A stretch of 5,953 nucleotides of DNA from Thermofilaceae archaeon (GCA_027027675.1 JALVKT010000022.1:1-5953), one strand, 5' to 3'; positions 1 to 5,570 are shown, counted from the first letter of the stretch. Numbers and translations: made by a program. Notes: generated by a model not told the origin, from the sequence alone.

Positions 1-31
1 CGTGATGACGGCTTGATGGGCGGACCGCCGC

Positions 32-38
32 GGTGGTG
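32..38 (+). promoter_or_regulatory. Ribosome binding site of the LC7-like gene
   Basis: GGTGGTG lies just before ATG 42 and matches the GGTG core of the archaeal anti-Shine-Dalgarno complement. The first GGTG is 6 bases from the ATG, which supports ATG 42 over the GTG codons inside the motif itself. Confidence 0.45.
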
Positions 39-41
39 CTG

Positions 42-407
42 ATGGATGAACGCGTCCTCGAGGAGGCTCGCAGGTTTATCGAGAGGGTTGGTGGTGTACA
101 GGGCTTCTACATAGAGTTTAGGGGGGAGAAGCTTATACTGGGCGACGAGGAGTACAGGGAGAAGATGGAGGAGTTCGCCGAGGTGGCGAGCCAGGTCTTC
201 TACTTCATAGAGGAGGCCTTCTCCGTCGGCGACGTTAAGAAGAGGGTTAGGACGGTGATAGCCGACGGGGACAGGGGCGACGTCGCCTATAGGAGGGTGG
301 GCGACGACTGCCTATTCATAGTCTTCTTCAAGGACGTGCCTATAGGCACGGTGATGTACGAGATCAAGAGGCTCGCCGAGAGGCTGGAGGACATTCTCTC
401 CGCCTAG
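42..407 (+). CDS. Small Roadblock/LC7-like domain protein (hypothetical)
   Basis: A 121-residue soluble protein that I cannot name with certainty. Its predicted order of elements is helix (about 3-16), two strands (21-27, 29-34), a long helix (41-60), three strands (68-76, 80-86, 90-98) and a C-terminal helix (103-119). This matches the Roadblock/LC7 (MglB-like) fold, whose archaeal members often act as partners of small Ras-like GTPases. The glycine-rich strand-to-helix turn near 'VPIGTV' and the amphipathic last helix also fit that family. The function as a GTPase partner is inference, and no GTPase gene is visible here. I chose ATG at 42 because GGTG lies 6 bases upstream (32-35), the spacing used by other genes in this window. 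GTG codons at 33 and 36 are alternatives. Two in-frame stops at 3-8 prevent further extension. A TATA-led spacer separates it from the permease downstream. Confidence 0.72.
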   Translation: MDERVLEEARRFIERVGGVQGFYIEFRGEKLILGDEEYREKMEEFAEVASQVFYFIEEAFSVGDVKKRVRTVIADGDRGDVAYRRVGDDCLFIVFFKDVPIGTVMYEIKRLAERLEDILSA

Positions 408-420
408 CACTAGCCAACCC

Positions 421-431
421 TTTTATATTTA
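421..431 (+). promoter_or_regulatory. TATA-box promoter of permease A
   Basis: TTTTATATTTA is a strong archaeal TATA-like element in an otherwise GC-rich region, 14 bp after the stop of the LC7-like gene. A start of transcription about 25 bases downstream (around 450-455) would leave a leader of 15-20 bases before ATG 471, containing the Shine-Dalgarno motif. This fits 471 as the true start of permease A and does not fit the TTG at 607. Confidence 0.65.
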
Positions 432-455
432 CATTGTCTATTCCTGCTGGCACTC

Positions 456-464
456 GAGGGGTGG
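456..464 (+). promoter_or_regulatory. Ribosome binding site of permease A
   Basis: GAGGGGTGG contains GGTG at 460-463, 7 bases before ATG 471. It decides the start: together with the TATA box it places initiation at 471, although that frame differs by one base from the frame encoding most of the permease. Confidence 0.6.
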
Positions 465-470
465 CCGGCG

Positions 471-1686
471 ATGCGCAGTCACTCCACGCATCCGCAGAGG
501 GGCTGCTAGGCTCCTCCAGCCCATACGCCAGGTCTCCCTGGGCCTGGCCTTCGACCTGGGAGGCCTCGCCGCGGGCCTCATAGTCTCCACGCACCTCCGC
601 CTCGTCTTGGCGGCGCCCTGGGTCATAGCCCTGTACCCGATTGTCCTGAGCACTAGGGGCGCGCTCACGGGGATATACTGTGGAAGGCTCAGCACGGGCC
701 TCAACATAGGCTCGATAAAGCCCAGGTTCCGGGGGAACACGGAGACGCTGTGGATGCTGCGGGCCGCCCTCGTAACGCTGACCTATGTTAAGGGCGTGTT
801 CGTGGGCGCGACCATCTCGTTGATAGCTATGATGCTCTGGGGCACGCCGCCCCGGGAGGCGCCGGACATCGTGGCCGCTTCTCTCTCGGTATCGGCGTTC
901 TCGCTTGCCGTCTCGATGGGGCTGAGCGAGGCGTCGGCTTATACGGCGTATAGGCGGGGCTGGGACCCCGACCTCGTACTGTACCCGGTGATGTCGACTG
1001 TGGCCGACGTGCTCGTCACGATGATATTTATGGGCGTGATGTACGTGTACTTCTCCGGCCCCTTTGGGAGGGGCCTCCTCTACGCGGTCACCGCAGCCTT
1101 CACCGCGGCCGCGGCCTTCACGGTCTACGCTGGCTGGGGGGAGAGGGCTTACAGGGAGACTATGGAGCAGTCGCTGCTCTCGGTGACGCTGGCCAGCCTC
1201 ATAACCAACGCTACGGGCTACTTCCTGAAGGGGATAAGCGACGTTGTGGAGAGGAGCAGGCCAATCTACACGGCCTACCCTGCCGTCACGGACACTGTGG
1301 GCGACGTCGCGTCGATAGCCGGCAGCGCGGCGACCACGAGGCTCGCCGTGAGGGGCGCGGCGGGGCTCCGGGAGCTCGTGTACTCCGTGGCGCCGGAGGC
1401 TGTGAGCGGGTGGCTCGTGTCTGCGGCGATGTTCGCTGCCTACGCTGTGATAGCGTCTCTGGCTGCGGGGGAGCCGTGGGCCGCGCCCGGGGTGGCTGTG
1501 CTGCTGCTCGCTGCGAACCTCGTCGCAGTGCCGGTGATGGTTGCGGTGTCGCTGGGCATAGCGGTGGGCGCCCAGAGGATGGGGTGGGACCCGGACAACT
1601 TCGTCAACCCGCTTGAGACGACGCTGACGGACGCGGCGACGACTTTTATTCTCTACCTCCTCGTGTCCGCGGCTCGGCCGGCCTAG
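471..1686 (+). CDS. SLC41/MgtE-like divalent cation permease A, frameshifted near the 5' end
   Basis: Polytopic membrane protein of the archaeal MgtE-related permease family (COG1824 type), expected to move Mg2+ or another divalent cation across the cytoplasmic membrane. It has two homologous halves of about five membrane segments each. A 'RLSTGLNIG' motif like that of SLC41 proteins follows the YP at 55-56. In half one, DPD is at 165-167 and a conserved Asp at 179. Half two repeats these as YP 269-270, DPD 373-375 and Asp 387. There is no N or CBS regulatory domain as in bacterial MgtE. ATG 471 with its TATA and Shine-Dalgarno opens a frame that ends at TAG 507-509. The permease frame is one base over and lacks any ATG/GTG/TTG before a TTG at 607, which would cut off the first membrane segment. 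Deleting one G at 499-502 gives a 404-residue protein, matching permease B (405). Residue numbers here use that correction. Its stop shares CTAG with the convergent PhoU-RCK_C gene. The substrate is inferred from the family. Confidence 0.85.
499..502 (+). other. Probable frameshift site (GGGG) in permease A
   Basis: A run of four G residues lies between the ATG 471 frame and the permease frame. With three G residues the codons read on from 'HPQR' directly into 'AARLLQ' and the permease N-terminus. The exact point is not certain: any one-base loss or +1 shift between 471 and 509 would join the frames, but the homopolymer is the simplest site. Confidence 0.6.
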
Positions 1687-2882
1687 TCCTCCTCTTCCTC
1701 CTCCCAGATCTCCTCTATTATCTCCTCCCTGTCCTCCCTGTGCTCCTCGTTCTCGACGAAGCTCTCGCTTTCCTCGAAGTACTTCACTATGAGGATGTCG
1801 CCTGCCTCCAGCTTGAAGGCCGAGATGGGCGGCATGACGAGCCATACGTCCCCCCTCTTCACGGCGAGCACCGTCACGCCCTTGAGGTGGTAGCCGAGGT
1901 CCTCGATTGTCTTCCCGGCGTCGGCCTGGTCTATCTCTATCACGCTTATCCTCTCCTTCGTCTCCTCGAATATCTCCAGGAGTATCGGGTGGGGCTCCAG
2001 GTCTTCGAGGACCGGCGTAACTATCTCGTTGAGCGAGTCGGAGATCCTTTCGAGGGCGAAGGCGGCGAAGAGGAGGGCGGCCTTCGCGGTGGCGGGGAGG
2101 TCCGCGGAGATGATCCTGCCCTCCAGGTCGGCGTGGTAGTTGTCCATTACGCCCTCCAGCTCGACCACGTTCTCGGCGAGCCAGTCGGCGTTCATGAGGA
2201 GGGCTGAGAGGCTGAGGAAGAACATGACGCTCACTATCCTCGCGGCCTCGTAGAAGTCCTTCATAACGCCGCTCTTGGGGGGCTCGGGGACGCTGCTCCC
2301 GATCCGCTCCGCGAACCTCTTCACAGCATAGATGGACCCCTTGGCGACGAGGACGTCCCCGTCCCTTAGGACCGTGTCGAGGGGCGGCTCGAGCAGCCAC
2401 TTCTCCTCCCTCTTGAGGGCCACGACGTTGACTATCACGCCGGTCTCCGAGAGGAGCCTGCCCAGCCGGGCCCCGTGGCCGGCCCTGTAGGTGAGCTTTA
2501 CGATGACCTCCTCGCCGTCGACGATGTCGTGGCGGGGGAGGGGCGGCTTGAAGTTGAGGTATGCCATCGCTATGTCCGCTGAGGCGTCGACTATCCTGGA
2601 GAGGTTCTTTTCGAGCTGGAAGATGCTGACGGAGCGGAGGGCGTCGTCCATGCTCCTCACGGCGAGGCTGTTCCTCATGTAGACGAGTAGCTCCCTCTCC
2701 CGCACCTGCCTCTCAGCCGAGAGGACGGCGCGGCTGAGGCTCTCGTCGCCGCTCACCAGGGCGAGCAGGGAGAGCTCGAACGCGGTGCGGGTGATGTCTA
2801 TGGACTCGCGGACGAGCTCCCTCACGCTCTTGCCCTGGCGCAACAAGTCCTCTATGGAGCCGCCCATACGCACCCTGTCCAC
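1683..2882 (-). CDS. Tandem PhoU-RCK_C (TrkA_C) domain protein, likely transport regulator
   Basis: A soluble, cytoplasmic 399-residue protein of the archaeal family combining PhoU and TrkA C-terminal domains (COG3273 type). Order: helical PhoU-like domain (about 10-112), RCK_C (about 123-192), second PhoU-like domain (about 205-300), second RCK_C (about 308-370), then a tail with 15 acidic residues among the last 23. The two RCK_C copies align visibly: 'VVALKREEKWLLEPP' at 152-167 and 'VLAVKRGDVWLVMPP' at 338-352, each followed by a 'DGDVLV' or 'AGDILIV' strand. RCK_C domains bind small ligands and control ion channels. With cation permeases on both sides, this protein most likely gates or stabilises them in trans; that role is inference. 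The start is uncertain: GTG 2882 is the longest, with GTG 2873 and ATG 2867 as alternatives. No Shine-Dalgarno motif is well spaced for any of them, and an in-frame TAG at 2901-2903 blocks extension. It converges with permease A and diverges from permease B. Confidence 0.9.
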   Translation of the reverse strand: MDRVRMGGSIEDLLRQGKSVRELVRESIDITRTAFELSLLALVSGDESLSRAVLSAERQVRERELLVYMRNSLAVRSMDDALRSVSIFQLEKNLSRIVDASADIAMAYLNFKPPLPRHDIVDGEEVIVKLTYRAGHGARLGRLLSETGVIVNVVALKREEKWLLEPPLDTVLRDGDVLVAKGSIYAVKRFAERIGSSVPEPPKSGVMKDFYEAARIVSVMFFLSLSALLMNADWLAENVVELEGVMDNYHADLEGRIISADLPATAKAALLFAAFALERISDSLNEIVTPVLEDLEPHPILLEIFEETKERISVIEIDQADAGKTIEDLGYHLKGVTVLAVKRGDVWLVMPPISAFKLEAGDILIVKYFEESESFVENEEHREDREEIIEEIWEEEEED

Positions 2883-2923
2883 GGGGATAAGTCTCGGGAG
2901 CTATTTCACCTTTTCCCCCGGCA

Positions 2924-2937
2924 GATTGAAATAAAGA
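2924..2937. promoter_or_regulatory. Shared divergent promoter region (PhoU-RCK_C and permease B)
   Basis: The only AT-rich island in the spacer between the divergent genes. Read on the minus strand it contains CTTTATTT, a TATA-like element placing transcription of the PhoU-RCK_C gene near 2907. Read on the plus strand it is 42 bp before ATG 2974, the same distance as between the TATA and ATG of permease A (about 45 bp). One element or two overlapping elements may serve both genes, which would tie regulator and permease expression together. Confidence 0.45.
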
Positions 2938-2962
2938 GTAGCCCTCCTATTGCAGGGCGGCC

Positions 2963-2967
2963 GGGTG
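2963..2967 (+). promoter_or_regulatory. Ribosome binding site of permease B
   Basis: GGGTG with its GGTG core 6 bases before ATG 2974. It decides the start in favour of ATG 2974 over the TTG at 2950, which has no such motif. Confidence 0.55.
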
Positions 2968-2973
2968 TCTCGC

Positions 2974-4191
2974 ATGGCGGCGCTGGGGGAGGCCCTCGCC
3001 GCTGCCGCCGGGGACGTCTGGGGGGCTTTCAGGGAGGGCCTGGTGGCGACGGCGACGGGCCTGCTGGACATAGTTGCAGGCTACATATTCTACTCCGCGC
3101 TAGGCGAGATACTCGGCCTCACCCCCCTCGTCCTCCTCGTGTACCCCGGCATATTGAGCGTGAGGGGCGTCATAACAGGGATCCTGAGCGGCAACCTGAG
3201 CACGGGCCTCAACATAGGCTCGATCGAGCCGAGCGTTAGGCGCCCCGGGTGGAGGCTTAAGCTACTCATATACGCCCTCTTCTCGATGGTGTTCTTCGGC
3301 GCATTGAGCGTCGCGGCCATGACGGCGCTCGCAGCGACTGTGACGGGCGTGTACAGGGGCATGGGGGGCCTCCTCGTAACCGTCTTCGCCACGATGTACC
3401 TATCCTTCCTCACGGTCTCGCCGATAACAGTGGCCGTCGCCTTCCTCGCCTACGGGAGGGGGCTGGACCCGGACAAGATAGTCTACCCGATAATGTCGAG
3501 CGTCGCCGACATAGTAACGACCCTCTACTTCGTAAACGTGGTGCGCCTAGCCTACAGCGGCGGCCCGCCCGCCCACGCGGCCCTCTGGGGCCTCGTCGCC
3601 CTAATGACGGCCGGCCAGGCCTACGTGGTCTGGTGGCTCCACGAGGAGGAGGAGTTCACGTCGCACCTGAGGGAGGAGATACTGAGCCTGGTGATGGTTG
3701 CGGCCATAGCCTCTGTGACCGGCTACATACTGGAGAGGATCTCCAGGGCGATAAGGTCTAGGAGGGAGATCTACGCGGTGTACCCGGCCGTCCTCACAAC
3801 GGTGGGGGACGCGGGGAGCATAGTCGGCAGCGTTGGGACGACGAGGCTCAACCTGGGCTACGCGGAGCCCGGCCCCCGCTTCTACATCCGCAGCCTGGGC
3901 ACGATGGCCGGGGTGTGGGCGGCCACGCTCACGATGTTCACGGTCTACGCTGCGTACGCCTCCCTCGTCTCCCCGGCCGGCCCCCTCGCGAGCCTCCCCT
4001 ACGACCTCGCAGTCCTCTTCACGGCGAACATGCTGGCCATGCCGGTGATATTCGCTATATCCCTCACCGCGGCCGGCGAGACCTACAGGAGGGGCCTAAA
4101 CCCGGACAACTTCGTCAACCCCCTGGTCTCCACGCTCGCCGACATGGTTTCCACGGCGAGCCTCTACGCGGCTATAGCCCTCTTAGGCTAG
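2974..4191 (+). CDS. SLC41/MgtE-like divalent cation permease B
   Basis: An intact 405-residue paralogue of permease A and predicted cytoplasmic-membrane divalent cation permease. Membrane segments lie near 22-45, 50-62, 95-122, 131-158 and 168-190 in half one, and near 236-255, 268-285, 311-333, 344-367 and 380-404 in half two, with a further hydrophobic stretch at 202-222. The halves are clear internal repeats: 57-86 ('YPGIL...SIEP') aligns with 270-299 ('YPAVL...YAEP'), and 'GLDPDKIVYP' with Asp179 aligns with 'GLNPDNFVNP' with Asp390. 'NLSTGLNIG' resembles the SLC41 'RLSTAANIG' stretch. A charged cytosolic-type segment (HEEEEF, 223-228) joins the halves. Like permease A it lacks MgtE's N and CBS domains. 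ATG 2974 is chosen for its GGTG motif. Its end overlaps the end of the convergent metallopeptidase gene by 20 bp. Transport of Mg2+ rather than another ion is inferred from the family only. Confidence 0.92.
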   Translation: MAALGEALAAAAGDVWGAFREGLVATATGLLDIVAGYIFYSALGEILGLTPLVLLVYPGILSVRGVITGILSGNLSTGLNIGSIEPSVRRPGWRLKLLIYALFSMVFFGALSVAAMTALAATVTGVYRGMGGLLVTVFATMYLSFLTVSPITVAVAFLAYGRGLDPDKIVYPIMSSVADIVTTLYFVNVVRLAYSGGPPAHAALWGLVALMTAGQAYVVWWLHEEEEFTSHLREEILSLVMVAAIASVTGYILERISRAIRSRREIYAVYPAVLTTVGDAGSIVGSVGTTRLNLGYAEPGPRFYIRSLGTMAGVWAATLTMFTVYAAYASLVSPAGPLASLPYDLAVLFTANMLAMPVIFAISLTAAGETYRRGLNPDNFVNPLVSTLADMVSTASLYAAIALLG

Positions 4192-4555
4192 CATACCTCC
4201 TGTAGAGCTCCTCCACAACCCGCCCGTTTACGAGGCGGCCGTGGGGCCTCAGGCCACCGCTGAAGCTCCTCGGGATGTGGAGGAGCTCGTGTATCACCAC
4301 GCGCGCCTTGTCCGCGTCCCCGAGCCCGTCGAACCTCTCAGCTATGACCTCAACAACGTAGAGCGGGTCTAGGCCGAAGGCCTCCTGGAAGACCCGTGGA
4401 AGCCCCCATATCCTCGCGTAGGCCTGGGAGCGGGAGCCCCTGCTCCTCACGAACGCCACCCTGGAGAGGTCTATCCAGTCTAGGCCGAGCGCCTCGACGA
4501 TGTCCCTCGCCAGCGCCTCCACGTCAGGGGCGGCCTCGTACCTAAGCTTTGCCAC
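4172..4555 (-). CDS. Small HELLH predicted metallopeptidase (COG4900 type)
   Basis: A 127-residue soluble protein with the zincin motif HELLH at 89-93, in the context 'VIHELLHIP', typical of small archaeal and phage predicted metallopeptidases. The two His would bind zinc and Glu90 would activate water. His105 or Glu115/Glu116 could supply the third ligand. The preceding 'ARIWGLPRVFQEAFGLDP' and 'YVVEVIAERFD' stretches also fit this family. No signal peptide or membrane segment is seen. The substrate is unknown and activity is unproven for the family. The frame stays open up to a GTG at 4624, but the extra 23 codons are AT-rich, unlike the rest of the gene, and hold the promoter. GTG 4555 is therefore preferred, with an AAGG-like motif just upstream and a short or absent leader. 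It converges with permease B with a 20 bp overlap. Confidence 0.8.
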   Translation of the reverse strand: MAKLRYEAAPDVEALARDIVEALGLDWIDLSRVAFVRSRGSRSQAYARIWGLPRVFQEAFGLDPLYVVEVIAERFDGLGDADKARVVIHELLHIPRSFSGGLRPHGRLVNGRVVEELYRRYASLRGL

Positions 4556-4752
4556 AGCCGATAACCTTACCGTGGGGGTTTGAATATTTGTAGGACGCAG
4601 TTTTGAAATATTCGCCCACGTCACAGCGGCCTTACTTCAAGCTCAACGTTCCGTGAACACCGTGGCCCCAGCTTTCCAGGCGAAGAAAACCCCGAAAGTT
4701 TCCCTGCACAAAACAGCTGCCGCAGAACCCGGGCGCGGCAGGCCAGGCTAAC
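4556..4752. other. Spacer between metallopeptidase and CinA-like genes
   Basis: I see no gene in this 197 bp stretch. On the minus strand it should hold the 3' end of the CinA-like transcript and the promoter of the metallopeptidase. T-rich runs on the minus strand (GGGGTTTTCTTC near 4683-4693 and CTGTTTTGT near 4708-4716) could act as archaeal terminators. There is no tRNA-like or C/D-box structure that I can support. Confidence 0.5.
4581..4613 (-). promoter_or_regulatory. Promoter of the metallopeptidase gene (two TATA-like cores)
   Basis: Two AT-rich cores read on the minus strand: CAAATATTCA at 4581-4590 and GAATATTTCA at 4604-4613. The nearer one lies about 30 bases before GTG 4555, which predicts a nearly leaderless transcript. 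The farther one would start near 4582. This is the main reason to reject the longer reading frame from 4624. Confidence 0.5.
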
Positions 4753-5520
4753 CTAGGCTAGCTCGCCCCCGCCCCTCGCGCCGTGGCTCTCCAGTATGCG
4801 GCCTCCAGCCCTCTCCTCGACGAACCTCTTAACCTCCTCGTGGAGCGCGCCCAGCTCCTCCGGGCTCCCCGCGTAGACCGTGCAGACCAAGGGCACCCCG
4901 GTGTCGGTGAACCTCCCGTCAAGCCTGGCGAACACGCTTGGGAACTTCGCGTCCACCTCCTCCGCCAGCCTCCTCGCCCTCTCAACGCCGAGCGCCAGCT
5001 GGAAGCTGAAGGTCGCGGAGAACCTCTTCCCCGTGCTCTTCCTCACAAAGTCCTGTATACCGGCCTCGAAGACCTCTATCGACTCCGCGAAGCCGGGCGG
5101 CGTGGCCGCGACGAACCGGTCGTCCTCGAGGCTCAGGGCGACGAAGCCGTCCACCGGCCCCCTCGGGTTGCCCACGGGGTAGCTGAACTCGGGCATAAGG
5201 GCCATCTCCTCCAGGTTGCTGGGCGGCTCCTCCTCGTCCATGAACCAGGCCCTCACGTCCTGCAAGGCCTCCTCGTTCACCTCGACGCCGAGGCCCAGCG
5301 CGGCCGCCACCGCCCTGACGACCTCGGTCTTCCCGGCGCCGCCGACCAGCACGAGGCCGTCGCTGCCCGCAAGCTTCTCCCTGACAAGCTCCTCCCCGGG
5401 CAGCTTCTCCAGCACCTCGGGGAGCGGCTCCGCGCCCATCGCCCGGATGTAGCGGGACAGCCACTCCGCGGCGAGGCCGGGCTTCTCGGCGCCTGGCAGC
5501 ACGAGTATTCCTATCTTCAC
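4753..5520 (-). CDS. CinA N-domain-like molybdopterin-binding-fold protein
   Basis: A 255-residue soluble protein that resembles the archaeal stand-alone CinA N-terminal / MoCF_biosynth (molybdopterin-binding fold, COG1058) family. The opening strand 'VKIGILVLPG' (1-10) corresponds to the family's first Rossmann strand. 'LVLVGGAGKTEVVRAVAAALGL' region (57-78) takes the place of the 'TGGLGPTHDD..' loop and helix. 'NEEAL' (82-86), 'MALMPE' (106-111), 'VGNPRGPVDGF' (116-126) and 'ATPPGFAESI' (139-148) line up with the CinA segments ending in 'LPGVPSEM'. A C-terminal alpha/beta region (about 165-245) resembles the domain following it in archaeal members. The catalytic-type Gly-Gly-x-Gly-x-Thr loop is altered, so ligand and reaction are unclear. 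GTG 5520 is chosen because AAGGTGA lies just upstream; a longer start at GTG 5553 would fall inside the promoter. Minus-strand neighbours are functionally unrelated. Confidence 0.75.
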   Translation of the reverse strand: MKIGILVLPGAEKPGLAAEWLSRYIRAMGAEPLPEVLEKLPGEELVREKLAGSDGLVLVGGAGKTEVVRAVAAALGLGVEVNEEALQDVRAWFMDEEEPPSNLEEMALMPEFSYPVGNPRGPVDGFVALSLEDDRFVAATPPGFAESIEVFEAGIQDFVRKSTGKRFSATFSFQLALGVERARRLAEEVDAKFPSVFARLDGRFTDTGVPLVCTVYAGSPEELGALHEEVKRFVEERAGGRILESHGARGGGELA

Positions 5521-5525
5521 TATAT

Positions 5526-5532
5526 TCACCTT
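5526..5532 (-). promoter_or_regulatory. Ribosome binding site of the CinA-like gene
   Basis: AAGGTGA on the minus strand is a near-complete Shine-Dalgarno motif, with GGTG 6 bases before GTG 5520. It sets the start at 5520 and removes 11 residues from the longest reading. Confidence 0.65.
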
Positions 5533-5553
5533 GGATAGCTGGTTCGCATACAC

Positions 5554-5570
5554 ATATTATTATGTTATTT
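5554..5570 (-). promoter_or_regulatory. TATA-like promoter of the CinA-like gene
   Basis: An AT-only stretch, interrupted by a single C on the minus strand, stands out between GC-rich coding regions. It lies about 35-50 bases before GTG 5520, so transcription from about 5533-5537 would give a short leader that includes the Shine-Dalgarno motif. Confidence 0.55.

Noticed and set aside
2..49. C-box-like GTGATGA (2-8) and CTGA (39-42), as in a C/D box guide RNA.
   Set aside because: The spacing of about 30 bases between boxes is too long, no good C' or D partner follows, and the motif is easily explained as stop codons before the first gene.
607..1686. Permease A starting at TTG 607.
   Set aside because: It would begin between the first two membrane segments, has no Shine-Dalgarno motif or nearby promoter, and leaves clear coding sequence upstream unexplained. 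It may still appear as the default annotation.
1740..2207. A 155-codon plus-strand frame inside the PhoU-RCK_C gene.
   Set aside because: It is antisense to a well-supported protein and has no start signal or family pattern.
364..2400. A 678-codon open frame on the minus strand opposite permease A.
   Set aside because: Its translation is Arg/Gly/Pro/His-rich with no domain pattern, and it overlaps both permease A and the PhoU-RCK_C gene, whose proteins are clearly recognisable. It is a GC-driven shadow.
4625..4752. Possible small RNA or hairpin around 4684-4703.
   Set aside because: The best stem (GAAAAC with GTTTCC) is six pairs with a mismatch, which is no better than chance.
5320..5352. 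Walker A-like 'GGAGKT' in the CinA-like protein.
   Set aside because: The G-x4-G-K-T spacing is not met and the flanking sequence fits the CinA loop and helix, so I do not call a P-loop ATPase.
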